DNA of 64,000 bases from Streptomyces anulatus (lineage in GTDB: Bacteria; Actinomycetota; Actinomycetes; Streptomycetales; Streptomycetaceae): positions 259,040 to 323,039 of the forward strand of contig NZ_JOEZ01000012.1 of the NCBI RefSeq assembly GCF_000721175.1, written 5' to 3'. Shown here piece after piece: positions 9,843 to 19,011 of this stretch. Below the pieces are notes generated by a model. It had not been told where the DNA came from, made no database searches, and saw only the letters and a program-made list of their open reading frames with translations. The position numbers were made by a program, and so were the translations under genes. Positions within the stretch are counted from its first letter, which is position 1. Each line of letters starts with the position of its first letter.

Positions 9843-12203
9843 TCATTCGAACGTCACTTTCCGGTCAGACTCCAGGACGTTCGCCGCACGACCGGACGGC
9901 GGGACGTTCCTGCCCTGATTCTTCCCGGCCGCACTCCGTGTTCCGCTGATCTCCTTGCGGACAGCGGTGATCAGCTGTTTTCCGTCGACCGTCACCTCCG
10001 CCGCGTTCTCGATCATGTCGAGTGCCTCCGGAACGCCTTCGAGGAAGCGTGGGTCGTAAAGCCCGAGCCCCGCCCGTTCGAATGTCTCCGCCAGCAGTCG
10101 GGAGAACGTCACGTGACCGCTCCCCCAAGGCGTCCGATGTTCCCAGGTACCGTCCAAGGCGTAAAGATCCGTCACTTCACCGAGCGCCCGCAGTTTCGCC
10201 CGGCGGAATCCGCTCAGCAGGCCGAGTGCCAGCTCCTTCCCGTCGGCGGTCTCCCCGACGCCGAGCGCGCCGTGTCCGTGCCGCCCTGGCTCGGCCGCGC
10301 CGGCGGCCAGCGGGGTCACCGTGGTGAGCGTCCGGGCCGCCTCGGCCGCCTGGTCGGGAACGGCGTCGGCCAGCAGCGTCCAGGCCCCGGCGATCCGGTG
10401 CGCCCAGGCGTCGGCCCGCTCCGCCGCGAGCCGGCCGGTGGCAGGGATGTCGAAGCAGTCGCGCAAGGGATCGAGGTCGTCCAGCAGGAGGGCGGGGGCC
10501 GGCGCCTGCCGCAGGACGCGCACGGGCCGCCAGTGCGGGCCCCCGGGTCCCTCGCGTGGGATACGCAGCTCCGCGCCGGGAGCACCGGGAGCGCCTGGAG
10601 CTCCAGGCGTGGCGTCCTGCCGCCGGACGAGGAATCCGTCGCCCGTGGCACGCACCACGGCCCCTCCCCGCTCCCCCGGGTCGCCGATGACCACGGTGCC
10701 GAGGGTGGGCAGATGCAGGCTTCCGTCCCGGTAGGCCACCGGCACGGGCAGGTCGAGTCCGGCCCGGACGGCGGCGGCGGCCACGGTCGCGGCGAGCCGT
10801 TCGGCGGCCGGCTCCGTCAGGCCCCGGCCTGCCTGGACGTCCTCCAGGGCGCCGACCAGCCAGGTGCGGGTGTAGGGGTGCGCGAGCACCGCGTCGAGCG
10901 CCTCGGCTCCCGGGGCGTCCGCCTCCACCGTCGCCGCGAGCCGCCAGGCGTCGTCCCAGAGCTCGCCGCCCTGTCCGTCGAGGGTGTCGTGGAGCACCGC
11001 GAGCAGGGTGCGGGTCAGGTCCTGGTGGGCGGCGCGCAGTTCGTCCGGCGCCCGGACGGCGGGCGACTCGGTGGCTGCGGCCGTCCGCTCCTCGATGCCC
11101 CGGATCAGGGCGGCCAGATCGGCGCAGTAGACCGACGGGTTGTCGAAGCCGCTGTCGGAGCCGTGCTCGGAGCGGTACCGGTGGGTGTAGAGCCCGCCGC
11201 CGCACGACCGCACGACCGGGCAGCGGCGGCAGGTCTCGCTGACTCCGGCCAGACCGAGCTGGCGCGCCTGCACACCGGGGTGGGCCGCGACCTCGTCGAA
11301 GGTGTTGCGGAAGACGTCGAACCCGGTGGCGGCCGCGCCCTCGTAGGCGCTCTTGAGCGAGTCGACCTGTTCCAGCTTCCCGTCGGTCTCGATGACGACG
11401 AGGTCGGTGGGGGCGAGGCCCAGGGACTCGGTGAGGCTGGGTCCGCCGTTCAGGCTGGAGAGCACCGAGGCGAACATCCGGACGGGCATGGGGCGGCCCT
11501 GTTCCGTCCAGCGGTCGAAGACCGTCAGGAGCCACTCGGCGTACGCGGTGGGGGATCCGTCCGGCCGTGCCGGCGGGTCGTCCCAGGTGGCGTGCGGCAG
11601 CAGGAAGTCGACGAGCGGGGGTTCGAGCCCGGCGAGGGCGTCGTGCACGGCCACCGGATCGTTGTGGATGTCGACCGTGCACAGCAGGCCGAGGTCCAGG
11701 TGGCGGTAGCGCTCCTCGCGGAGCAGTCCGACGGCTCGCATCACCATCGGGTGGCTGCTGCGTCCGTTGGCGAATCGGCGGTGGCGGTCGTTGGCCGCGC
11801 GGTCGCCGTCGAGCGAGATCCCTACCCGGACGTGGAACTCGTCGAACAGGTCGAGATAACGGGGGCTGAGCTGGACGCCGTTGGTGTGGATCCTGAGGTC
11901 CAGCTCAGCGATGCCGTTCAGGGACGAGCCGAGCTCCTCGCAGACCCGTCGCAGTCGCGCGGGCCCTGCCAGGAGCGGTTCCCCGCCGTGCAGGATCACT
12001 GTGACGGAGGGAAGCGCATGAGTCCTCGCATGCTCGGCCAGACGCCGGGCAGTCCAGGAAATCGCTTCGTCAGAGATGGTTTTGGGGCGGGTCAGCCAGC
12101 TCTGATCTGCATGTTCGTAGACATAGCAGTGGTCGCACGCAAGATCACACCTGCTGTGCACTTTGAGCACGAATTCACGGAAGGGGACCAGGGGTCCTGT
12201 CAT
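9843..12203 (-). CDS. fxsB: FxsB radical SAM/SPASM peptide maturase with fused HExxH-family-like domain
   Basis: A 786-residue enzyme. Residues 19-26 carry the radical SAM CxxxCxxC motif (Cys19, Cys23, Cys26) in CDLACDHC. A SPASM-type cysteine cluster follows near residues 325-365 (CRRCPVVRSCGGG and a later YCADL). Family knowledge: FxsB proteins install a three-residue cyclophane on the Phe-x-Ser end of FxsA. The C-terminal half (about 430-786) resembles the peptide beta-hydroxylase family normally marked by HExxH in a context like HEFQHxKLxAL. Here the aligned stretch near residue 666 reads SGFRRAKLRAL, so both His and the Glu appear lost. The ATG start has only a weak site (GGCGGA). It follows fxsA by 30 bp. 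Confidence 0.9.
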   Translation of the reverse strand: MTGPLVPFREFVLKVHSRCDLACDHCYVYEHADQSWLTRPKTISDEAISWTARRLAEHARTHALPSVTVILHGGEPLLAGPARLRRVCEELGSSLNGIAELDLRIHTNGVQLSPRYLDLFDEFHVRVGISLDGDRAANDRHRRFANGRSSHPMVMRAVGLLREERYRHLDLGLLCTVDIHNDPVAVHDALAGLEPPLVDFLLPHATWDDPPARPDGSPTAYAEWLLTVFDRWTEQGRPMPVRMFASVLSSLNGGPSLTESLGLAPTDLVVIETDGKLEQVDSLKSAYEGAAATGFDVFRNTFDEVAAHPGVQARQLGLAGVSETCRRCPVVRSCGGGLYTHRYRSEHGSDSGFDNPSVYCADLAALIRGIEERTAAATESPAVRAPDELRAAHQDLTRTLLAVLHDTLDGQGGELWDDAWRLAATVEADAPGAEALDAVLAHPYTRTWLVGALEDVQAGRGLTEPAAERLAATVAAAAVRAGLDLPVPVAYRDGSLHLPTLGTVVIGDPGERGGAVVRATGDGFLVRRQDATPGAPGAPGAPGAELRIPREGPGGPHWRPVRVLRQAPAPALLLDDLDPLRDCFDIPATGRLAAERADAWAHRIAGAWTLLADAVPDQAAEAARTLTTVTPLAAGAAEPGRHGHGALGVGETADGKELALGLLSGFRRAKLRALGEVTDLYALDGTWEHRTPWGSGHVTFSRLLAETFERAGLGLYDPRFLEGVPEALDMIENAAEVTVDGKQLITAVRKEISGTRSAAGKNQGRNVPPSGRAANVLESDRKVTFE

Positions 12204-12233
12204 TCCGCCATTCTAGACACTCCTGACGCCGGC

Positions 12234-12449
12234 TCAGAGAGCCGAACTGAAAGTGGAGATCCGGGTGGACCGGGCCGTTGTCGAACCGATTGCACGGCTG
12301 AGCTTCCTGGCTGCCTCGGCGCTGCGGACGTCGGTCGCCGCGAGGGTCGTACGCGTCGTGCGGGTCTTCGCGGGGGCGAAGGCGGGGGTGGTTCCGTAGG
12401 TCTTCACGGCCGTCCTAGGGGGATCCTGAAGGGGTCTGTTTCCGGACAT
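12234..12449 (-). CDS. fxsA: FxsA, FxSxx-COOH precursor peptide
   Basis: A 71-residue peptide beginning MSGNRPLQ and ending ISTFSSAL, so the C-terminus reads F-S-S-A-L-COOH, exactly the FxSxx-COOH signature. It is Thr/Ala/Arg-rich and lacks Cys. It lies 30 bp upstream of fxsB on the same strand, the expected precursor-then-maturase order. The predicted crosslink would join the Phe ring to the Ser two residues on. The start is not secure: the ATG at 12449 has no clear ribosome-binding site, and in-frame ATG 12476 and GTG 12479 would add 9 or 10 residues. Confidence 0.85.
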   Translation of the reverse strand: MSGNRPLQDPPRTAVKTYGTTPAFAPAKTRTTRTTLAATDVRSAEAARKLSRAIGSTTARSTRISTFSSAL

Positions 12450-12774
12450 TGAAACGCTGCACGGATTCCGCGTCATCACACGGCCCGGCACGCGCACTTT
12501 ACTACCGCTGAGGCCCATCCACATGCCGGCGGACGAGCCTTCACACCGGGTTTCGAAAGTCGAATCACGCCTTCCGTCCGGCCGCTCGGGTGAGCGGGGG
12601 ACGGGCGGCGGAATCGGCGGGCCGGAGAGCCGGCCGCTCTTTCGCCGGCCCTTGCAGGTGGAAGGCTTCCCGCCACCGGCGAAGCCATCAGCACAGGTGC
12701 CGGGCGGGCGCATCATGACGCGCCCGGCACGACCCCGGCCGTACGCGCCGGAACGCTTCGGCGGGGAGGGCGGT
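12450..12774. other. intergenic region upstream of fxsA
   Basis: 325 bp containing the putative fxs promoter. A TAGTAA hexamer lies near 12500 on the minus strand in a locally AT-richer pocket, but no convincing -35 was found. The region also holds a hairpin at 12697-12730. No gene seen. Confidence 0.4.
12697..12730. terminator. candidate hairpin terminator
   Basis: A 10-bp perfect stem (12697-12706 with 12721-12730) with a 14-nt loop, 45 bp past the stop of the frameshifted gene transcribed leftward. The long loop makes it weaker than the other terminators here. Confidence 0.45.
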
Positions 12775-13372
12775 TCACTCGTTCACCGGTTCCGGGCCGG
12801 GCACGTTGTGTTCCGTCCGGGAGCCACGCATGCAGTCCAGGACGCGTTCGTGGCTGTCGCCCACGACGTCCGTGACCCTCACCCGGATGTGGAGCGCCTC
12901 GACCCGGTCGACGAACCGCTGCGAGAACACCCCCACCGGCACGGTGTCGTAGTTCCCGGTGCCGACCAGCGGACAGCCCGTCCCGAAGGCGATGAGCTGG
13001 TAGTCCCGCCCCACCGTGAGACCGTCCGCCGTCAGGGTGGCCACGACGTCCGGGACGGCGACCCAGGGCGCCCTCGCCGCGCCGGACCCGCCGCAGCACC
13101 ACGCGGCACTCCCAGCTCTCGATCACGGCGATGTGCTGGCCGCCGTTCTGTAGCCCCACGCGCCACGCGGGTTCTCCCTCGGCGAGCAGCCCCTCGCGCC
13201 AGGAGCCGCGCCAGCCGAGGTGGGGCCGGACCGTACGGGCGTACTGCGCCCTCGCCAGCACGGCGCCGGCCGCCACGGCCGGCAGGCTCCCGAGCGCCTC
13301 CATGTCCAGCAGTTGCTGGCGCCGGGGCCAGTCGTCCCGGACGCCGGGCGAGACCACTGCGGGGTGCGTCAA
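12775..13372 (-). pseudogene. unknown protein gene with a +1 frameshift
   Basis: Two adjoining minus-strand frames both look coding. The first runs from TTG 13372 (or a GTG just inside) to about 13080 and ends IESWECRVVLRRVRRG. The second continues from about 13080 to 12775 with APWVAVPDVV and then YQLIAFGTGCPLVGTGNYDTV. Joining them needs one base removed around 13075-13090, in a GC-rich run. The whole would be about 197 residues. Family not recognised. This is either a recent inactivating mutation, a sequencing error or, less likely, programmed shifting. It lies between the fxs cluster and the SLATT gene. Confidence 0.55.
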
Positions 13373-13589
13373 CTCATATGCCTCTCAGTCCAGTTGGGTT
13401 ACCTTGCCACAGCGTCGCCGGGCGAGGAAGAACGCCTGCGCGCGGAAGTGGCCGAACCCCGCCGTAGCAGCGGTCCGAGGAGCCGGGACGCTCTTGCCGC
13501 GTCCGGCCCTCCCCCCTACTCTCGTGGCCCCGGGCGGGGCAGGCGCGACGACCGGCCGGGTCAAACGACAACTGCAGACGGAGGCGACC

Positions 13590-14516
13590 ATGACGGCGTT
13601 GCCCGAGCCGCTGAGATCCATGGTCTTCAGGAACGACGACCTGCCGGCCCTGTTCCATCACACGGACGCGGTCGCCGTGGCGCGCCAGCGCGAGGCCGTG
13701 AACACCACCCGGGTGCAGCTGGCGCTGCTCGTGGCAGGCACCGTGCCCGCGGCGCTGCCCTGGCACGCCGAGGACGGTCCGGCGGCCCGGGCCCTGTACG
13801 GCGCCGCGGTGCTGGCCTACCTGGGGGTGCTCTTCGTGACCTTCCTGGCCTCCCAGCGCAAAGCAAAGTCACACTGGCAACTGAACCGCTCCGCCGCCGA
13901 GTTCATCAAGTCCAACTGCTGGCGTTACGCGGTCCACGGCGCGCCGTTCGACAGCGCGTCCGGGCATCCGGAGGCGCTGTTCGCCAATCGCCTGGAGGAC
14001 GGCCTCCAGGAGTTGCGGAAGGTGGGCTGGGCCGATCCGCGCGAGGAACTGCCGGATTCCGGCGGCCTCATCACGGAATCCATGCGCGCGTTACGGAACA
14101 AGGCCTACACGGTCCGGAAGGAAACGTATGTACGGGACCGGCTCATCGAACAGCGGCGGTGGTACCGCAGACGCCAGCAGGCCTCCCGGCGCGGGGCGCT
14201 CCTGTGGTCGGGCGCCATTGTCGCGCTGACGCTCCCGGCGCTGGCGCTGAGCGTGTTCCAGACCTTCGGGGTGGGCCGGTCGTTCGGCCTGACGGGGGCG
14301 CTGTCCGCGGCGGCGGCGGCCTGTCTCGCCTGGAACGAGATGCGCCGGCACCATCCGCTGATCTCGGCGCACTCGCTGGTGGAGCAGGACCTGGAGTCGA
14401 TGCAGGCCGCCATGGAGACGACCCTCACCGAGCGGCACTGGCCGGCGGCGGTGTTCGAGACCGAGCGGATCGTGTCGCCCGAGCACACCGACTGGCTGGT
14501 CAGGCATCGCGTATGA
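13590..14516 (+). CDS. SLATT/DUF4231 family membrane protein
   Basis: A 308-residue membrane protein. ATG 13590 has GGAGG 5 bp upstream. It has a pair of membrane helices near residues 42-58 and 70-87, a hydrophilic Arg/Lys/Glu-rich middle, and a second closely spaced pair near 202-225 and 232-250. The second pair with its flanking helices matches the SLATT/DUF4231 pattern. Family knowledge: SLATT proteins were proposed as pore-forming effectors in conflict systems that use nucleotide second messengers. A SLOG-type protein lies tail-to-tail 47 bp away. The effector role here is inferred from family and context. Confidence 0.7.
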   Translation: MTALPEPLRSMVFRNDDLPALFHHTDAVAVARQREAVNTTRVQLALLVAGTVPAALPWHAEDGPAARALYGAAVLAYLGVLFVTFLASQRKAKSHWQLNRSAAEFIKSNCWRYAVHGAPFDSASGHPEALFANRLEDGLQELRKVGWADPREELPDSGGLITESMRALRNKAYTVRKETYVRDRLIEQRRWYRRRQQASRRGALLWSGAIVALTLPALALSVFQTFGVGRSFGLTGALSAAAAACLAWNEMRRHHPLISAHSLVEQDLESMQAAMETTLTERHWPAAVFETERIVSPEHTDWLVRHRV

Positions 14517-14563
14517 GCCGTGCCGGGAGGGCTGAACCGGTCTCTTCCGGCAGGCGCTTCCGG

Positions 14564-15043
14564 TCAGCCGCGGAGCACTCCGTCGCGCCAGATCACGGTG
14601 ACCGGGCGGCCCAGCGTGCGGGCGTACGTCACGATGTCGGCCGTGCCGCCGAGGCCCCGGGCCGGGAGGCCGTCCCAGACCGCGAGCAGCCGGTCGCAGT
14701 GGTCGGCGATGTAGGCGCCCGCCGCGTAGTAGGCCTCGTCGGTGGAGTGCGGGAAGCCGAGCCGGACCTCCTGCGCCGCGCGGGCCTTGAGCTTCCGGTA
14801 GCGGGCGAGGTCGGCGGCGTTCTCGAAGCAGGCCTCGTAGTCGCCGCTGGGGATCACGACGGTCAGTTCGGCGCCGCAGGCGAGGGCGAGGTCGGCGAAG
14901 AGCTGGTCGGCGCCGACGGCCAGGCTGGAGAGCGCCTGCGTCGCGCCGTCGAGGCCGCACAGCGCGGCCCGCAGGCCCGCGAGCACATGGGCCTCGGCCT
15001 CGGCGGGGATGGAGCGGTGACCGGTCACTCCGATGCGGTTCAC
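14564..15043 (-). CDS. SLOG (LOG/DprA-like) Rossmann-fold protein
   Basis: A 159-residue single-domain protein starting MNRIGVTGHRSI. The VTGHR loop, the later SSLAVGADQLFADLAL element (glycine loop and helix) and the C-terminal ADHCDRLLAVWDG and GGTADIVTYA segments are typical of SLOG-superfamily proteins that bind or process nucleotide-derived ligands. It overlaps nothing and converges on the SLATT gene. A sensor or ligand-generating role paired with the SLATT protein is a prediction from family and proximity; the convergent layout is not the usual operon. Confidence 0.7.
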   Translation of the reverse strand: MNRIGVTGHRSIPAEAEAHVLAGLRAALCGLDGATQALSSLAVGADQLFADLALACGAELTVVIPSGDYEACFENAADLARYRKLKARAAQEVRLGFPHSTDEAYYAAGAYIADHCDRLLAVWDGLPARGLGGTADIVTYARTLGRPVTVIWRDGVLRG

Positions 15044-15159
15044 GGACCAGCTACCCCCTGATGCCAGCGGAGCGCGCCTCGGGGGCGGGACCGCCCCCGT
15101 CGCCCCGTCGCGACGCCCCGTCCTGGCGACATCCTCTCAAGAGCCCCGGGCGAGCGGGA

Positions 15160-15187
15160 GCCCCCGTCCGGAGTTCCGGACGGGGGC
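15160..15187. terminator. hairpin terminator of the streptogrisin gene
   Basis: Near-perfect palindrome (about 12-13 bp arms centred at 15173-15174), 44 bp beyond the protease stop on the minus strand. Confidence 0.75.
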
Positions 15188-15230
15188 ACGTATGTACGGA
15201 CTGCTCCGTACCTGGCCGGGGCGGGACCGG

Positions 15231-16298
<1,068 letters not shown>

Positions 16299-16360
16299 TC
16301 ACCTACGCATCCGGCCCCGGGAGCCGTGGGGCTGCCGGGGCCGGAGGGTCCGCCCGCGGG

Positions 16361-17182
16361 TCAGGCGTCGATCCGGTTCCGCTCCCCCGCCGGGACCGCC
16401 GCGGTGAGCGTGTTGCCCGGGGGCGGGAAGGGGCAGATGAAGTGATCGGCGAAGGCGCACGGCGGCAGCAGCGCACGGTTGAAGTCGACGTCCACCCGGC
16501 CGTCGGCGGCGGGCGCGCCGGGCCGCAGGAAACGGAAGCGGTAGCTACTGTTCCCGCTGGTCGCGTCGGCGAAGACGGCCCACAGCGACCCGTCGGGTTC
16601 GACCGCGACCTGGAGCGTGTGCTCGTCGCCGTCCACCGTGAAGGCGATCTCGCCGCCGAGCCCGAGACCGCGCTCGGCCCCGTCCGCGTTGGCCACCCGT
16701 ACGGTCCGCTCCCCGTCGTACGGACGGAAGGTCCCCGGCAGCGCCCAGCGGGGGTCGTACGGGGTGGCTTCGATGGTCGAGAAGGCGTGCCGGGCGGCCG
16801 ATCCCGGGTCGAAGTCCCGTACCGCCCAGAGCCCTTCGCGGCGGAGCACCACCAGTCGGCGCTGCCCCTGCGCCACCCGGGAGTCGTCGATGGGCCCGCG
16901 GTCCGCTCCGAGCCTGATCTCGCCGGTCAGCGGCTTGCCGTCGATGACGATGCCGTCCTCGGCGGCGGCCGTGAGAACCACTTCGTCGCCGCCGTCACGC
17001 CAGTGCCCCGGGACGGCCGGAATTCGCCCTTCCGGGTAGTCGGAGAGCCAGTGGGTTCCGGTCAGGGAGAGGGGGCCGTACGGGGCGGCTACGGCGACGA
17101 CGCGCCCTTCGTGCCACCGCTGCCAGTCCCGTGCGGCGTCCGGCCCGCCGCCCTGCTCCTGCTGCTGTGCGTCCGTGCTCAT
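16361..17182 (-). CDS. DUF1684 domain protein
   Basis: A 273-residue cytoplasmic protein from ATG 17182. The C-terminal signature of DUF1684 is present: SSYRFRFL, then DFNRALLPPCAF, then ICPFPPPGN. The Pro/Cys-containing end is the most conserved part of the family. Biochemical function is not established for this family. It stands alone between the streptogrisin gene and an ABC-transporter remnant. Confidence 0.85.
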   Translation of the reverse strand: MSTDAQQQEQGGGPDAARDWQRWHEGRVVAVAAPYGPLSLTGTHWLSDYPEGRIPAVPGHWRDGGDEVVLTAAAEDGIVIDGKPLTGEIRLGADRGPIDDSRVAQGQRRLVVLRREGLWAVRDFDPGSAARHAFSTIEATPYDPRWALPGTFRPYDGERTVRVANADGAERGLGLGGEIAFTVDGDEHTLQVAVEPDGSLWAVFADATSGNSSYRFRFLRPGAPAADGRVDVDFNRALLPPCAFADHFICPFPPPGNTLTAAVPAGERNRIDA

Positions 17183-17255
17183 GCGTCGACCTTTCCATAG
17201 CGGCTCCAGCGGAACCCGATGTGGTGATGTGCTACGCGGTGAGCCGGCAGAGGGG

Positions 17256-17453
17256 CTGCGCTACCTCAACGAGTTCAAGCGGCTCGTCGAGGGCTTGGCC
17301 TTCAAGAAGGGCACCCCGTCGGCCCCCGCCTTCCAGGCCGCGGTGAACCGGCTCAAGGAGGACGGGGCCCACGACCGCATCCTGAAGAAGTGGGGCACCA
17401 CCGAGTCCGCGATCGAGACCTCCGATCTCTCCGCCCGGGCTGAAGTGACCTGA
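17256..17453 (+). pseudogene. C-terminal remnant of an amino-acid ABC transporter substrate-binding protein
   Basis: The frame ending at TGA 17453 encodes LAFKKGTPSAPAFQAAVN and then KKWGTTESAIETSDL, which is the end of a polar amino-acid binding protein (YGIAFKKG ... ILKKWG). Similarity begins only near 17293; no signal peptide, lipobox or the preceding 200 residues can be found upstream, where the DUF1684 gene starts on the other strand. No permease or ATPase genes are adjacent. This is a truncated relic, probably not translated. Confidence 0.7.
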
Positions 17454-17489
17454 CGCCGGCGCGGCGGGCGGCGGGCCCGCGGGCGGGCC

Positions 17490-18701
17490 TCAGCAGTCGC
17501 AGCCGCAGGAGTCCCCGCAACAGCAGCAGCCCTCGCCGCACTGGCCGCAGCAGTTGCACGCCTCGCAGCAGTCGCCGCAGTCGTTGCACGGCGCCTGCCG
17601 CCGCTCCCTGCTCCAGGGGTCCTCGAAGGTCCCGCAACACATCTGGCAGGTGCAGGCCAGCCCGGCCCACACCAGGCATCCGGCGATCAGTCCGCGCCGG
17701 TCGCGGGGCGGCGGGGGCGGGGCGGCCGGGCCGCCGGGCGGCGGACCGTACGGATGGCCGGGGGTCGGGCCGTACGGATTCCCCGGCGGCGGCCCGAAGG
17801 AGCCGTCGGGCGCCAGCAGCCCCTGGCCCTCCTGGTGCGAGCAGGAGGAGGTGCCGAACGCCCGGTCGACCGAGCGCCGCAGCTCATGGGCGAGCAGGAG
17901 GTGGACGAGCTTGCCGTCGGTGAACTCCACCTCGCGCAGCGCGAGCCGTACGCCGTGCAGCGCGTCGTCGCAGAGGCGGCGCGCCTCGGACAGCGGGGTG
18001 CCGGTGGCGGTGAGTGGGTTCCAGGCGCCCGACGCGGCGTCAGCTTCCCGGTCCTCGACGGCATCCAGCAGATGCGCGAGCCGCCCGAAGAGCCGGCCGG
18101 CCTCCGCGAGCGGCGCAGCGTTCTGCGGCTTCCCGGCGAGTACCGCGGTGTGGGCGAAGGCGGCGGCGGTGGCCGTCTCGGTGGGTTCGGTGACCGTCAG
18201 CAGCGGGGTGCCGAGCCCGGCGAGCGTCTCGATCCCGGTCTGCCGGTCGACCGCGTCGACCAGGAGCGCGGTGTCGAAGCCGAGGGCCGCCCCGGTCCGC
18301 GCTCCCGCCCGGTCCCAGCCCGCGGCCACCCGGCGCGCGGCGGCGGCGACCGGGCGGCGGGCCAGCAGCCCGTCCCGGTCGGCGACGTGGTCGCGGACCT
18401 TGGCCGAGGCCAGGACGAGTGAGACGGCTGCGGCGAGCCGCGCCCCCTCCCCCTTGGCTACCGGCGCGGTGCGCATGGCGCGCAGGGGGCAGGGGCCGGC
18501 GGTGCGGCGCCCCTCGGGCGTACGGCCCGCCTGAGCCTCCGTCAGGACGGAGACGATCAGACCGTCATAGTTCGTGACGATACGGGCGAACTGTCCGTGA
18601 TCGGCCCTCAGGGCCAGGCAGAGACCGCAGAGATGAGCCATCCACTCGACCCTGAGGCCTTCGGAGAGCCGGTGGGTACAGGGCCTGACTATTCCGAACA
18701 C
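17490..18701 (-). CDS. DUF5685 family protein with cysteine-rich tail
   Basis: A 403-residue protein from ATG 18701. The N-terminal half (MFGIVRPC, then HLCGLCLALR) and the helical, Ala-rich middle match DUF5685, a Streptomyces family of unknown function. After residue 300 it turns Pro/Gly-rich (repeated NPYGP / HPYGP units). It then has a short hydrophobic segment with CQMCCG and ends in 15 cysteines within about 32 residues, suggestive of metal binding. The Cys tail is an observation; its ligand is unknown. Confidence 0.8.
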   Translation of the reverse strand: MFGIVRPCTHRLSEGLRVEWMAHLCGLCLALRADHGQFARIVTNYDGLIVSVLTEAQAGRTPEGRRTAGPCPLRAMRTAPVAKGEGARLAAAVSLVLASAKVRDHVADRDGLLARRPVAAAARRVAAGWDRAGARTGAALGFDTALLVDAVDRQTGIETLAGLGTPLLTVTEPTETATAAAFAHTAVLAGKPQNAAPLAEAGRLFGRLAHLLDAVEDREADAASGAWNPLTATGTPLSEARRLCDDALHGVRLALREVEFTDGKLVHLLLAHELRRSVDRAFGTSSCSHQEGQGLLAPDGSFGPPPGNPYGPTPGHPYGPPPGGPAAPPPPPRDRRGLIAGCLVWAGLACTCQMCCGTFEDPWSRERRQAPCNDCGDCCEACNCCGQCGEGCCCCGDSCGCDC

Positions 18702-19011
18702 GACGATCCCCCGAGAGCCGTTCAGCCGGTGCGCGCCGCTCGCTGCACCGAAGCGTCGTGCATCGTATCGAGTGAGCAGTTCACCCGTACGTCCCCCGGA
18801 TCACCCGTACGGCCCGGAGCATCATATTTTCCTTCCGCAAGCCCTCTTATGCAGGAGGAACCCTGACGAACCGCCACATCTTCTGCACCAGTACCGTCAC
18901 GAATCACCTGCGCGCCGACTATCCACTTGGCGCGGTATCCGCATCATGGACGACCATAGGGTTACGAAAGAGATGCGGAACACCAAGGAACCGCGGTGAG
19001 AGGAGGCGTCC
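18702..19011. other. divergent promoter region with a direct repeat
   Basis: 310 bp between the DUF5685 gene and the SepF-like gene. Apart from the direct repeat described separately it holds a short AT-rich pocket near 18822-18835 and the AGAGGAGG site of the SepF-like gene near 18999-19006. No gene seen. Confidence 0.5.
18781..18811. promoter_or_regulatory. tandem direct repeat TCACCCGTACG, 20-bp period
   Basis: The 11-mer TCACCCGTACG occurs at 18781-18791 and again at 18801-18811, exactly 20 bp apart (about two helical turns), 80 bp upstream of the DUF5685 start. The spacing fits a two-site operator; the cognate regulator is unknown. Confidence 0.4.

Noticed and set aside
9600..12452. Long plus-strand frame opposite fxsB
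   Set aside because: No start signal and no recognisable motif; the minus strand carries the CxxxCxxC and SPASM cysteines.
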